Assembly (NCBI GenBank): GCA_026724425.1
Contig: JAIUCV010000083.1
Span: 620,001 to 684,000, forward strand
Source of the DNA: Erythrophleum ivorense
Taxonomy: Eukaryota > Streptophyta > Magnoliopsida > Fabales > Fabaceae
Length of the DNA stretch: 64,000 nt
Direction: 5' to 3'
Position 1 is the first letter of the stretch. Every line of letters begins with the position of its first letter. Under the pieces are notes generated by a model. That model was not told the DNA's origin and searched no databases. It saw only the letters and a list, made by a program, of their open reading frames with translations. Below, piece by piece: positions 20,601 to 31,045 of this stretch. The position numbers were made by a program, and so were the translations under genes.

Positions 20601-22079
20601 CAATACGTCGCATAGAACTTCATCCTCGTAGCTTCCAATGGACAAAGGTACGACCACTTGAGTCTTGACACTCATTTCTCCATCGTTGTTCAACCATTGT
20701 AGCTTGTAGGGTCTTGGATGTTTCTGCGGTTGAAGCCCAAGTTTTTGTACCATAGTTTCACTCGCCACATTGGTACAACTACCTTCGTCTATGATAAGAC
20801 TACACACTTTTTCCTTTACCAAACACCTTGAGTGGAACAAGTTTTCTCTCTGCTCTGCTTCATCAGTTTGGACCTGAGCACTTAGAACTCGTCTTGCCAC
20901 AAGAAGCTGACCACTGACCGGTATCGCTTCATAAGCTTCGGTATCCCGAACGGTTTCCGTTACCGGCTCTTCTTCGGACTCTACTTCTCCATCTTCTTTG
21001 ATGATCATAACCCTCCGGTTGACACACTCACTGGCATACTGTCCTAAGCCATGACACTTGTAACATTTAAGATCACGAGTTCTCGCAGTCGAAACTCCAT
21101 CAGTTCGGACTCTACCCTTTTCTGGAACAAAGCCGGGTGACTTAGCTTCGGTCTTAGGCGTGAAAACTGATTTGACCTCCCTTTGGAAGCTGGGTTTCCG
21201 GAAATCTGAACCTGAACGTGAAGAACCCTTCCTCTTAATTTGTTGCTCGACCAAAACTGCCTTGTGTAGAACCTCATCCAACTCGTTATAGTGTTGCATT
21301 TCAACCACGTCTTGTATCTCTCGGTTTAAGCCTCCTAGAAACCGAGATATAGTGGCTTCTTTTTCCTCATCAACGTTAGCTCGTATCAACAAAACCTCAA
21401 GCTCCTGATAATAGTCCTCAACAGAACGAGCGCCTTGTGTGAGCTTCCTCAACTTGGAATACAGCTCCCGGTGATAGTGACTAGGAACAAATCGAAGCCT
21501 CATCACACGTTTCATTTCCTCCCAAGTCTCAATCGGATATGCTCCACTACGAACTCTAGCCGTAACGGTCTGATCCCACCAGCTAAGAGCGTAGTCATAG
21601 AACTCGGCTGCGGCTATCTTGACACAATTGACACCAACATACTTCTGGTATGTGAATACTAACTCCGCCTTCTTTTCCCAATCCAAATAAGCATTGGGGT
21701 CATTCTTGCCGAAGAATTGAGGGACACTCATCTTGTAGTTACCAAGATTAGCGGCCATAGCATCTTGTTCTTCCCTCGGAGGCCTCGACCTTCGGCGACT
21801 CCCACGAGAAGAGTAACCGTGGCTGTTGTAATAAGTCTCGGCATGTTCATCCGCTGGCTTCCTCCGGGGATCCTGGACCTCGTGAGAATGTTCTGGTTCA
21901 AGATCATGGACCTCTTCTGCCTCGGTCGGACATTGTTTCTTTTTGCCCTTGAGCTCTTCTTTAAAAGCGGTAAGCTTTTCATCCATCAGCTTGGTAAGAG
22001 CGGCGATCATAGCCTCTTGGTCAAAGGCGTTGCTACTTGACTCGGTCTCCTCATCCTCTGGTTTGTCTTTGCCCGCCAT
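17424..22079 (-). CDS. Element D gag-pol polyprotein, 1551 aa, active sites damaged
   Basis: The full-length open frame has the same domain order as element B. Reverse transcriptase YFDD (789-792) and the integrase Asp1188, Asp1249 and Glu1285 are retained. Two functionally important positions are changed. The CCHC knuckle reads CYKCHGLGQYASEC, so its histidine (residue 347, codon 21039-21041) is Gln. The protease motif reads IIDEGSC instead of IIDGGSC (Gly432 to Glu, codon 20784-20786), next to the catalytic Asp431. Both should impair genome packaging and polyprotein processing if the protein is made. In RNase H, TWQHYLW of the relatives is TWLYYLW. The start codon lies 5 nt after a TTGTCTTAG acceptor-like sequence. 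An element with an open frame but dead residues could still be copied in trans. Confidence 0.93.
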   Translation of the reverse strand: MAGKDKPEDEETESSSNAFDQEAMIAALTKLMDEKLTAFKEELKGKKKQCPTEAEEVHDLEPEHSHEVQDPRRKPADEHAETYYNSHGYSSRGSRRRSRPPREEQDAMAANLGNYKMSVPQFFGKNDPNAYLDWEKKAELVFTYQKYVGVNCVKIAAAEFYDYALSWWDQTVTARVRSGAYPIETWEEMKRVMRLRFVPSHYHRELYSKLRKLTQGARSVEDYYQELEVLLIRANVDEEKEATISRFLGGLNREIQDVVEMQHYNELDEVLHKAVLVEQQIKRKGSSRSGSDFRKPSFQREVKSVFTPKTEAKSPGFVPEKGRVRTDGVSTARTRDLKCYKCHGLGQYASECVNRRVMIIKEDGEVESEEEPVTETVRDTEAYEAIPVSGQLLVARRVLSAQVQTDEAEQRENLFHSRCLVKEKVCSLIIDEGSCTNVASETMVQKLGLQPQKHPRPYKLQWLNNDGEMSVKTQVVVPLSIGSYEDEVLCDVLPMDAGHILLGRPWQSDRRVIHDGFTNKYSFTHKGRKTILIPLSPREVYDDQKQLSSKETRLDKQPNFFIKANQVKQAMLSKQPMILLVFKESLMSFSNLEPVTPSEMTNLLQEFKDVFPEDNPQGLPPVRGIEHQIDFVPGSTLPNRPAYRTNPVETKELQRQVEELMAKGHIRESMSPCAVPVLLVPKKDGTWRMWVDCRAINSITVKYRHPIPRLDDMLDELHGSCIFSKIDLKSGYHQIRMKEGDEWKTAFKTKHGLYEWLVMPFGLTNAPSTFMRLMNHVLRAFIGHFVVVYFDDILVYSKNLTEHLEHLESVLNVLRKEQLYANLKKCTFCTDNLVFLGFVVSADGVKVDEEKVKAIREWPSPKTVGEVRSFHGLAGFYRRFVKDFSTLAAPLTEVIKKEVGFKWDKAQEDAFQVLKDRLTNAPVLTLPDFAKTFEIECDASGIGVGAVLMQDKKPIAFFSEKLGGATLNYPTYDKELYALVRALQTWLYYLWPKEFVIHTDHESLKHLKGQQKLNKRHARWVEFIETFPYVIRYKKGKDNVVADALSRRYTLLSTLDAKLLGFEQIKELYDHDSDFSDISKDCAKFSSGRYHKHDGFLFYENRLCVPNCSLRDLFVREAHGGGLMGHFGVAKTLEVMRSHFHWPHMVRDVERICARCPTCKQAKSKAQPHGLYLPLPIPSQPWTDISMDFVLGLPRTKTGKDSIFVVVDRFSKMSHFIACHKTDDASHIANLFFKEVVRLHGIPRTIVSDRDTKFLSYFWKTVWSKLGTKLLFSTTCHPQTDGQTEVVNRTLGTLLRTFVKNNLRSWEECLPHIEFAYNRALHSASKFSPFQIVYGFNPISPLDLMPLPLSDRVSTDGKHKAEVIQKIHEQAKQNIEKKTKQYEEYANKGRREIVFEVGDKVWIHLRKERFPAERKSKLMPRVDGPFEVTKRINNNSYQIDLQGKYNISPSFNIADLSPFLADETDLRTNPFQEGGDDVTMDELSSKEQEGQLVAADQLVAEEALAVPTGPMTRSQTKLLNQTVGLILSHLGQYNEEVNQITLVCLAAQVNW
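17653..17665 (-). promoter_or_regulatory. Polypurine tract, element D
   Basis: The minus strand reads AAGAGGGAGGGGA, inside the coding frame, directly before the 3' LTR. Confidence 0.9.
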
Positions 22080-22570
22080 GGTACCTAAGACAAAAGAAAT
22101 CTCTCGGCAGTTACTTGTTCAATATAAATATGCAAACAACCCGAAAATAATTATGCTATTAATTAAAAATTATGCAAACAATTCTAGATGATATATATGA
22201 ATGAAAATGATCAAAAGAACTCGAAATAAAATTATTAAAATTATGCAATAAATTCAGATGATGGATATGATGAACAAGGATCGAGGAAATGATGCTAAGA
22301 TGACTAGAAATAATTATGTAAATATTTCTAGCAATATGATCAACGACAGAAGATGGACAGCCACGTCTAGGATGCTTAGAGTGATGATTCAATGGTTGGA
22401 AAGGCAACAGGGTGAACGAAATGATGATAGCAATAAACGGAATGATCAAGTGAACAATGATATTGCAAGGATCTATGATTCTCAAAACGAGAAGATGAAC
22501 AGTCAAAATTCTCAATAATAGTTCGAACACTAAAACACATAAAAAGAAAGATTACTTAGCTTCTATATGT
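22080..22570 (-). other. Element D leader, AT-rich, intron-like
   Basis: Very AT-rich in the middle, ending on the minus strand in TTTTGTCTTAG followed by GTACC and ATG. A possible donor, GCTAAGTAATC, lies near the PBS. It matches the leaders of E and F in many phrases. The open frames 22159-22530 and 22258-22518 are considered chance. Confidence 0.6.
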
Positions 22571-22582
22571 GCTCTGATACCA
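22571..22582 (-). promoter_or_regulatory. PBS, element D (initiator tRNA-Met)
   Basis: Plus strand GCTCTGATACCA; two bases separate it from the LTR at 22585. Confidence 0.95.
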
Positions 22583-22584
22583 CT

Positions 22585-23424
22585 TGATGGGATCCGACCC
22601 AGAAACCGGCACATAGAAGCAAGTAAAACGGTGGAATGATCGGTGTAATACGGTTTGCGGAAGATGGAGGTTGGGGAATGTTTTTGCGATTGAGGATCGG
22701 TAGGGAAAGATGAACGGATTGCTTCAGCAGACGGTGGAAGGTCTGAGAAACTCCGGATTCCAATCTCAAAGAGAAAGGAATGATGAAACTCCAAGTGATG
22801 AACAAGGAGATTCACGATCGGATGGGAGCAGCCCAAACGAATGATCTAAGAACAAATAGAGGTTTTGATTAAAAGACTTAGATACCTTATTCAGGTTTCA
22901 GTTTCGAAATATAAAGAGAGAATGAGAGAGAGATAAGTCAAGGAACATAACTCCAAGACCTATCTCGAAAATTACACAAAATAAATGACAAAGACCAAGT
23001 TTGAAAAATTTAAAAGAAAACATGACTTCTTCAAGTGATGTTGGCGTGAAGGATAAAGCATGGGCTGGGCCGAATGGAGTTGATAAAGGGATGGTTTGAA
23101 AGTGAACTCAAGGCCTCATTAAAAACCTTCTAAGGAAAACCCAATGGGACAAAACCTTAGAAGGGAAAAAGAGCTCCTTGAGAACACTTGTCCCTTTACC
23201 AATTTACTTGGGCGGCCAAACAAACCAAAGTGATTTGATTAACTTCTTCATTGTACTGGCCCAAGTGACTAAGTATCAAACCAACGGTCTGGTTGAGTAA
23301 CTTAGTTTGTGATCGAGTCATCGGGCCGGTTGGAACGGCTAATGCTTCCTTGGCTACAAGCTGGTCCGCAGCTACAAGCTGTCCTTCCTGCTCCTTGCTG
23401 CTAAGCTCGTCCATAGTCACATCA
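22585..23424 (-). mobile_element. Element D 5' LTR
   Basis: 840 bp. Its copy of the tail frame has Lys where the 3' copy has Glu (AKEALAV against AEEALAV). Confidence 0.95.
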
Positions 23425-23429
23425 CCCCT

Positions 23430-23700
23430 TGCCGCGGTTATCTTTCGGATGCTCCGGTTCTGTCCAAATGCGAGAATCGGACAAATGGAGTTATATTGAT
23501 GCTCTTGACTTGGAAACTTGCATGGATCATGGTTTGAGGCTCTTTTGCTCCTTTTGAATCCTTTTTGATGTTTTAACCGGTTAAGACTCCAAAACCAACA
23601 AATACAAGAAAACTACCTCTAAAGGCATAGAACCTTATTGAAAACATTTGAAAACACCAATAAATACTTAGTGAAAACATGTAAAATATGATGATATCAA
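23430..23700 (-). mobile_element. Solo LTR, part 3 of 3
   Basis: Final piece, ending GATGATATCA at 23700, followed by ACCGT (23701-23705). It resembles 7745-8013 of array LTR1. Confidence 0.85.
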
Positions 23701-23705
23701 CCGTC

Positions 23706-25128
23706 CTGGTGGAAGCAAATCCAATTAAGAGGGGTTGAAAAGAAAAGTGAATTTGATGGGAATGTGTTTTGGATTGTGTTACCAAAGTGTGACCATAGGT
23801 CATGAAGAACGGTTTTGCTTTGTTGAGGGACTCCAAGTGTGATATGACAGCATCAAATCATTCCTTAGATGGATTTGGTCGGTGAGTTTTCAATCTCCAG
23901 GTATGATTCCGGCCGGTTTGCAGTTTGGTCGTGTAAGGCTCATTTGTCGACCAAAAATGAGTGTTGGGAACCACATAACAAACCGGTAAGAATTTTATGA
24001 ACGTGATTGAAATGTTACCGTCCAATATGATGTTTTAGAGCCGCTGGTGGAGTTTCAAGTGAGTTGGTCGAGCGGTTTTGAAAATTCTGCATCGGGTGGA
24101 TCCTTCGGTCGGCCGGAAGGTGATGTGAGGGACCACAGCGTGAACCGTGAACATTTCGCTGACTGATCTTGAAATTCCACCGACCAATCATATATTTTAG
24201 GAGCCGTGGTGAAGTTTGAGGCCAAACGAACGGGCGGTTTGAAAGATCTGTCACTTGGTGGTATATCCGAACGATTCGGAGAGAGTGCAATAGACCACAG
24301 CTCAAATGATGACGAATTCTCCGACCAAGCTTGAAATTCCGTCGACCAACCTCATATTTTATGACCACTGGAGAATTTTGAGGCCAAACGGACGAGCGGT
24401 TTGAGAGTTTCTTCACAAAGTGGTCAATTCGGCTCCGGGAAGAGTTGTCTTGACTTCTTTGTGATTTGCTCGTTCGTCCCTTGATTTTCTTCTGGAATAA
24501 TGATGTTGAAGCTCCAAGGATCCATCTCCAGCTGGTGGTATTTCCATGCCGTGATTTTGGTTTTGCAGGCCTTTGGGTGCACCGCTAGCGACCGGATGAG
24601 GCATCGTTGTATATCTCCTTATCCGTCAATATTTCTCCGTCCTATCTTTTGGATTTGCCAACCAACATGGTGTTGTTTGGTCGCCTGTGAAGTTTGGTGG
24701 ACTTTGGTCGAGCCGTTTGTGAGATGGTCGGTTGGGGGCTCCTCCTCACTCGTGTGGGCGGGAAAATGGTACCGGACTTGATATCTCCCATTTGACTCGA
24801 CCGTTGAGTGATTTTCTTCGACCGATTTGGCTCCGTAATCCTCCTTTAGCATCCCAATGTCTTGACCGCATTGTTCGTGTGCCTTGAACAAGGGTGGGAT
24901 GAGTGGGTGGGATGTAACCGGCTCATGAAGCATGCAAAACTCCTTTGATATTCTTCTTTGGCACTTAATCCTAAAACATGTTTATTTTGTTTTTGTGGAT
25001 GTGATGAAATTCCCAAAAAATTCAAGTTAATTGTAAATAAAAACCAAAGCAAAAGTTAAAAAGAAAAATATGGGTTGCCTCCCATAAGCGCTAGTTTTAA
25101 GTCTTTATAGCTCGACTCCTTGTGTTCC
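23706..25128 (-). other. Unit 1 internal region, right of the solo LTR
   Basis: Between the polypurine tract side and the protease frame. It holds the 162-bp tandem repeats (about 23850-24420) and about 700 bp of further non-coding text, including the phrase GGGTTGCCTCCCATAAGCGC near 25073, which I associate with Athila/Tat-type internal regions. No reverse transcriptase or integrase sequence is present. Confidence 0.75.
24015..24416 (-). repeat. 162-bp tandem repeats forming a 133-aa frame, unit 1
   Basis: The phrase TTGAAA(T/A)TKY recurs at 24007, 24169 and 24331, exactly 162 bp apart, in imperfect repeats. Because 162 is a multiple of three, the minus strand stays open and gives a peptide with a repeated pattern (LSNRSSVWPQ, then LSNRPFVWPQ, with VGRRNFK and IGRWNFK). 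Whether it is translated is unknown; no known domain is recognised. Confidence 0.65.
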
Positions 25129-26926
25129 TTAGGTGTTAGGCAAGTGTGGAGGCTGTAGGAAGCTCCTAGTACTGGATGGCTCCAAGTGCATCTTGTCTTG
25201 TAACACTTCCTTGATCAAGTAACCTTGTTGTGAGCCTTCTCCTCCACTTGTGTACCGAAATTTTTTAGATGAGAAACCGGGAGGTGCAGCAACATAATAG
25301 TTGTCCTTGTCAACATTGGCTAGTGAGATCCTCCTGTTTGGCCAATCCATGATTGCTCCAGCTGTTGCTAAGAAGGATCTCCCAAGTAGAAGGGCTTGGT
25401 CTTCCGGATCCTCCATAGTAATCACATAGAAATCGGCTGGGATGATGCAATCTTCAAAGGAAAGTTGAACATCTTTTACCTTGCCAAGTGGTTTGAATAA
25501 AGAGCTGTTGGCAAGCTTTATGCCCATGTTGGTCCGCTCCATGGACTCAATCAATCCCAAACTTCTTGCTATCACAGCCGGCATGAGGTTCACACTTGAA
25601 CCGGAATCGCATAATGCATCATTAAAATACTTGCCATTGATGGAACAATGTATAAGAAAGTAACCTGGGTCATGGAGCTTGTGTAGTGTCCTTGGCTTAG
25701 GCATTTCCGCTCTTTCTTCATTATACATCTTCTCCACCTCGGCTAAACTCCAATCATGTGTCCATACAAAGTCTTGAAGGTAAGGGCTCTTGTTGCAAGC
25801 GACATCAAAGGGCAAATTGCTAGGGAACCTTCTTGCCATGAAGTTGAAATCATCAATGGTGTAATCTATTGATGAGCTCGCCTTCCTTTTCTCCTTAGGG
25901 ACGGTTGGCTGTGAAGATCTTGGAGATAGTGGTGTTCCTTCCGGCAACTTTCTTCCTCTTATCCTTGCTGTACGCTTGCCTTGTCTCCTCTCATCCTCAT
26001 CCCAAACCACTCTTGGATTGGTCTCTCTAACACCAAAAGCAACCAAAGCATTGTTAGGCTTTAAGTCGGCCGCTTTTGTGTCCTTTGAAGCTCGGTCTCT
26101 TTCTTCCATATCCTCCAAGCGTTTGGTGAGGTCTTTGACTCCTTTGGAAACTTATCCGGTTACATCTTGCCATAGTGTGCTCCCCTCAAGTAGCTCTTTG
26201 TATCTCTCTTCCACAAGATGCTTCAAGTCATTGATTGATTCCTTGAATTGTTCTTGTCCTTCCACCAACATTAACATGGTTGAGTCAGCTCTTTCTCTCT
26301 TTGGTTAACCTCCGATGCTCTCTTCTTGGCTTGGTGAGCCACAAGTGACATTGAGTTAAGGCTCAGGGTTGTGCCATTGAGGTTGTCTTCTAGGCCGGTG
26401 ATCTTCTCATCCAGGTGGCTATCCATCTCCTTTGAATTGAGGTTCAAGTCTCGGATCGCCTTGGCGTTGTCTCCGACGGTTGCGGCTTGTTTCCTTAGCT
26501 CCCCTTCCACTTCAATACACCTTGATTCGACTCTCTCTCTACTTGGTCAGAGAGTTTTCCGAACTTCCTATCAAGGTCATGCCTTAAAAACACTAACCTT
26601 GTCTCAAGACTTTGGTTAGACTTTCTTTGGATTTCCATGAAGTCTTCAATCATGGCTTTGAGATTGTCATCTCTCCGCCTATTAAGCACATGCTCTTGGT
26701 ATGTGGGAAGGTTGGGGCGTGGACGGTGATGATGATGAGGTGGTTGGTGAGGTCGGCCTTGATAAACCGGTGATCGGTTTTGATGATAGTGATGATGTAC
26801 TTCTCGGCTCGGCAAATAGTGGATGGCGAAAATTTGGTGGGATCGGCATTGGGATGAAGTCTCCGGCCGGATTTGGATCATGTGGCCGCCTTTGGACTTC
26901 ATGGGGAAGCGGTTTTCTTCCTTCAA
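25129..26926 (-). pseudogene. Unit 1 gag-protease, broken
   Basis: The minus-strand pieces are a His/Pro-rich N-terminal part with a coiled-coil-like stretch (26495-26926), a middle piece (26271-26510), and a C-terminal piece (25129-26118). The C-terminal piece has the retropepsin-like LCDSGSSVNLMP and the later LLLGRSFLATAG that resembles the second conserved protease loop. A TAA stop at 26152-26154 replaces a Gly codon of unit 2, and one base is missing near 26286. It ends in PHLPNT before the stop. Like the other units it lacks pol. Family: Athila-like, judged from the protease. Confidence 0.8.
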
Positions 26927-27067
26927 AGTGGTTACTCATGCTCGAGTAGTGGCTCATCCTTAAAGTACCTAAGAAACACAAGAAAACAAAAGTTGGAAGT
27001 TTAGTAAACATGAAACAAAAGATCTAGTCTTAACTTTTAATCTCATAAGCGTGTAAGTGCAATACAC

Positions 27068-27085
27068 TCCCCGGCAACGGCGCCA
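27068..27085 (-). promoter_or_regulatory. PBS complementary to tRNA-Asp, unit 1
   Basis: The plus strand TCCCCGGCAACGGCGCCA equals the 3' end of plant tRNA-Asp, so the minus strand is its complement. This primer is typical of Athila/Tat-type Ty3 elements. It is six bases from LTR2. Confidence 0.9.
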
Positions 27086-27091
27086 AAAACA

Positions 27092-28641
27092 TGATGCATG
27101 CGTGGGTGTGGGATGTATGCAAGTAATAAAAACCCTAAGCAAAACATGGTTGCAAGTGCACAACATGTTGTTGTAGTACTTAGGGGTCGATCCACAAGAG
27201 AATGCGAATTGCACACTACACATTTGCAAAAGATTTGGTTAGAGGTTTTGTGTTTTGTTTTTGTAAAGGAAAGAAGTAAATAACAATGCAAACTGTACAA
27301 ACAACATTATTGAACAAAAGACATAAGCCAAGTCGATTGAAAAGTTTGTTAAATCCGATTTCTATGAACTCAAAACACTAAGGTGTGGTCATCCAACATT
27401 CGTGGCCCCGACCACCTATGTTTCTAAAACCAATGGGCTCAGCTTTCGCATGGTCATTGTAGAGTGAAACATGCATTACAATTAAGTAATGATTGCTGAC
27501 AAAACTCCTTAGGTATACTTTCATAGCCTAAGACGAATTGCCCATCAAATATTAGGACCGGAGATATAACAAGCTTTTGGAGAGTATATAAACCCTAGAT
27601 AAGGCCGCTAGTTAGCTACTCTAGCAACAAGCTCTAGGTATGAATAAAGATGGTCAACCATAAGGTTTCCCTTTCTTTAACAACCGATTCTCGAAGGCTT
27701 ATCATGTCATGTCTTCTTTGAAAGATCCATGATTCAATAACGAGTCTAAAGGAGTAGAGAGGATCTCATGGTTCTAGTGGAAGGAGGCGGAGTGATAGAG
27801 ATCAAACCGCGGCTCTCCCATAGAGAGAAACCTCTAGACCTAGACTTAATACCAAAATATGCGAGTATGTACAAGATGCAAAAGGGAAAAGAAAGAACAA
27901 GGAGACCACCTAAGTGGCTCCGGTTTATTGACTGAAAAGATGAAGAGAGTTTCGAGTTGTGTTCTATGATATCGATACAAGAGGCTAAAAGCAAGTATAT
28001 ATAGGTGAGGGGAGGCTAGGTCGGCTGAGTTAAGGCGCAAAAGAGAAGAGGAAACTTTCCATTTCTTCTCCTCGCTCGAACTTGCTCACCAAGTCTTGAG
28101 TGAGGCGCGGCCGCCACCTTCAGATCGCGTAAAATGGTGTGGGCTTGAGTCTTGATGAAGTCCAGGCTTGGCCCGCAGTGACCCCGGTCCATTTCGCTTA
28201 TCCAAGCTCCATGGGCTTCACTTACTCGCCAGACGGACATGTCTTGGGAGAAACAGATCACAGGCGGCATACCTACTCTAAATGTCCCAATTCCACTTTG
28301 CTGCGACGCATGACTCATTTATCTATCTTTCCATATAAATATCTCATGATTTGGACGTCGGTAAGCCCCTTTTCCGCGGTCATCTTTCGGATGCTTCGAT
28401 TCTGTCCGAATGCGGAAATCGGCTAACTTGAGTTTTGTTGAAGCTCTTGAATTGGGAACTTGCATGGATCATTTTTTGAAGTTGTTTTGCTCCATTTTGC
28501 CTTCTTTTTTCCATTTTGACCTGTTTGCTTCCTAAAACCACAATATACAAGAAAACTACCTTTTGGATACAAAATCATTATTATTAAGTAGGAAAACATA
28601 AGAAAAACCAAGGTAAAAACATGTAAAATATGGATATATCA
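27092..28641 (-). mobile_element. Array LTR2 (1550 bp)
   Basis: Shared between units 1 and 2: PBS on its left, polypurine tract on its right. Minus-strand TATA box at 27996-28003. It lacks about 18 bp near 27240 (the AAGCTAAATCATCAATAT part kept by other copies) and about 14 bp near 27316. Confidence 0.9.
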
Positions 28642-28656
28642 ACTCCCCCAGACTTA
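28642..28656 (-). promoter_or_regulatory. Polypurine tract, unit 2
   Basis: Minus strand TAAGTCTGGGGGAGT beside the LTR start. Confidence 0.85.
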
Positions 28657-31045
28657 GCCTTTTGCTTGTCCTCAAGCAAACTAAGAAAGGAAAAGAGGTT
28701 TGAAAACATGAGAACTCTCAATGCATTTTGAAAATCCATGTTAGCTTATGTTTTAGTAATCCACATGAAAAACGGTTTCGGCTTTGTGATGAGGGACATA
28801 AGTACTTACATTGAGTTTAGCAGTCATCCCAAAGTAACCCACACTCCATATGACCATCCGGGCTCACCTCCTTTGACTCCTTTAGTTTTTAAAGGTGTTG
28901 TCTCAACTAGGGGATATCGATCAAAGGGTTAATGATCTCTTTCCCATCCTCTTGTGTTTAAACACTTGTCTTGGCTCTTGTTTCACCTCTCTCTCTTCTC
29001 ACTCCTTAAGTTTATTGATCCCTTTTTTAGGGTAGCAAGGTATTTTTTTTATTCGACTTCTTCTCCTCTTTGTGGAGGTTTTTGATGGATCTTCCATAGA
29101 CGCAAGTATTGATGGTTGTAGCCACCTAATCCCCAGTTACTTGGATCAAAAGGTCTTCCATATACGCGAGTATTGATGGTGGTTGCCACCTAATCCCCGG
29201 TTACTTGGACCTTGATGCTTTTTCTTAAAATTGGAGGGGAGAGAGAGGGGAAACCGAACTCACATAGACTTTCACTATTTGGTGAGGATGAGGAGTCGTG
29301 CCCTTTGTAAAACCAAGCCCCTAGCTGAGAAGGTTAAGTTCATTTAGGTGCGGAGTCAAAGATGGATCCTCCATCGGCTTTTTGGAAATGTGACCATTTT
29401 TGGTAGACCGATCCGCTCAAAGTGTACATTGAATGAATGTGTTGCCAAATACTGTTTCAATGGTCACTTAAACGTTAGTGTAACATGGGTAGTTTCAAAC
29501 AAAAGGTCATAATTCTCGGACAAAATTTTGACTCAATAAAATGACTCAAAGAAAAATGAAAAATAAAGAGTCAAAAAGAACAAACTTGTTAGTAATCCCC
29601 CCAGACTTAACTTGCACCGTCCCGGTGGAACCAAATCCAATTAAGAGGGGTTGAAAAGAAAAGTGAATTTGATGGGAATGTGTTTTGGATTGTGTTACCA
29701 AAGTGTGACCATAGGTCATGAAGAACGGTTTTGCTTTGTTGAGGGACTCCAAGTGTGATATGACAGCATCAAATCATTCCTTAGATGGATTTGGTCGGTG
29801 AGTTTTCAATCTCCAGGTATGATTCCGGCCGGTTTGCAGTTTGGTCGTGTAAGGCTCATTTGTCGACCAAAAATGCGTGCTGGGAACCACATAACAAACC
29901 GTTAAGAATTTTATGAACGTGATTGAAATGTTACCGTCCAATATGATGTTTTAGAGCCGCTGGTGGAGTTTCAAGTGAGTTGGTCGAGCGGTTTTGAAAA
30001 TTCTGCATCGGGTGGATCCTTCGGTCGGCCGGAAGGTGATGTGAGGGACCACAGCGTGAACCGTGAACATTTCGCTGACTGATCTTGAAATTCCACCGAC
30101 CAATCATATATTTTAGGAGCCGTGGTGAAGTTTGTGGCCAAACGAACGGGCGGTTTGAAAGATCCATCACTTGGTGGTATATCCGAACGATTCGGAGAGA
30201 GTGCAATAGACCACAGCTCAAATGATGACGAATTCTCCGACCAAGCTTGAAATTCCGTCGACCAACCTCATATTTTATGACCACTGGAGAAGTTTGAGGC
30301 CAAACGGACGAGCGGTTTGAGAGTTTCTTCACAAAGTGGTCAATTCGGCTCCGGGAAGAGTTGTCTTGACTTCTTTGTGATTTGCTCGTTCGTCCCTTGA
30401 TTTTCTTCTGGAATAATGATGTTGAAGCTCCAAGGATCCATCTCCAGCTGGTGGTATCTCCATGCCGTGATTTTGGTTTTGCCGGCCTTTGGGTGCATCG
30501 CTAGCGACCGGATGAGGCATCGTTGCATATCTCCTTATCCGTCAATATTTCTCCGTCCTATCTTTTGGATTTGCCAACCAACATGGTGTTGTTTGGTCGC
30601 CTGTGAAGTTTGGTGGACTTTGGTCGAGCCGTTTGTGAGATGGTCGGTTGGGGGCTCCTCCTCACTCGTGTGGGCGGGGAAAATGGTACCGGACTTGATA
30701 TCTCCCATTTGACTCGACCGTTGAGTGATTTTCTTCGACCGATTTGGCTCCGTAATCCTCCTTTAGCATCCCAATGTCTTGACCGCATTGTTCGTGTGCC
30801 TTGAACAAGGGTGGGATGAGTGGGTGGGATGTGACCGGCTCATGAAGCATGCAAAACTCCTTTGATATTCTTCTTTGGCACTTAATCCTAAAACATGTTT
30901 ATTTTGTTGTTGTGGATGTGATGAAATTCCCAAAAAATTCAAGTTAATGGTAAATAAAAACCAAAGCAAAAGTTAAAAAGAAAAATATGGGTTGCCTCCC
31001 ATAAGCGCTAGTTTTAAGTCTTTATAGCTCGACTCCTTGTGTTCC
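28657..31045 (-). other. Unit 2 internal 3' region
   Basis: This is the complete, uninterrupted version of the region split in unit 1. Order from the polypurine tract: 64-bp tandem pair (29087-29210), second polypurine-like tract (29596-29609), 162-bp repeats (about 29780-30336), then non-coding text up to the protease stop. No enzyme domain is seen. Confidence 0.8.
29931..30332 (-). repeat. 162-bp tandem repeats forming a 133-aa frame, unit 2
   Basis: Same repeat array and open minus-strand frame as in unit 1, with only a few residue differences. Confidence 0.65.

Larger units (their letters stand above)
16813..23424 (-). mobile_element. Element D: full-length Ty3 CRM-like retrotransposon
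   Basis: 840-bp LTRs at 16813-17652 and 22585-23424, target duplication CCCCT (16808-16812, 23425-23429), PBS at 22571-22582, open polyprotein frame. At least two LTR differences were seen (near 17350/23120 and near 17578/23350), so it is somewhat older than B. It is a close relative of B and E. Confidence 0.95.

Noticed and set aside
22159..22530. 123-codon frame in the leader of element D
   Set aside because: AT-rich, Ile/His-rich product; the same region in E and F is not preserved as a frame and looks like intron or leader.
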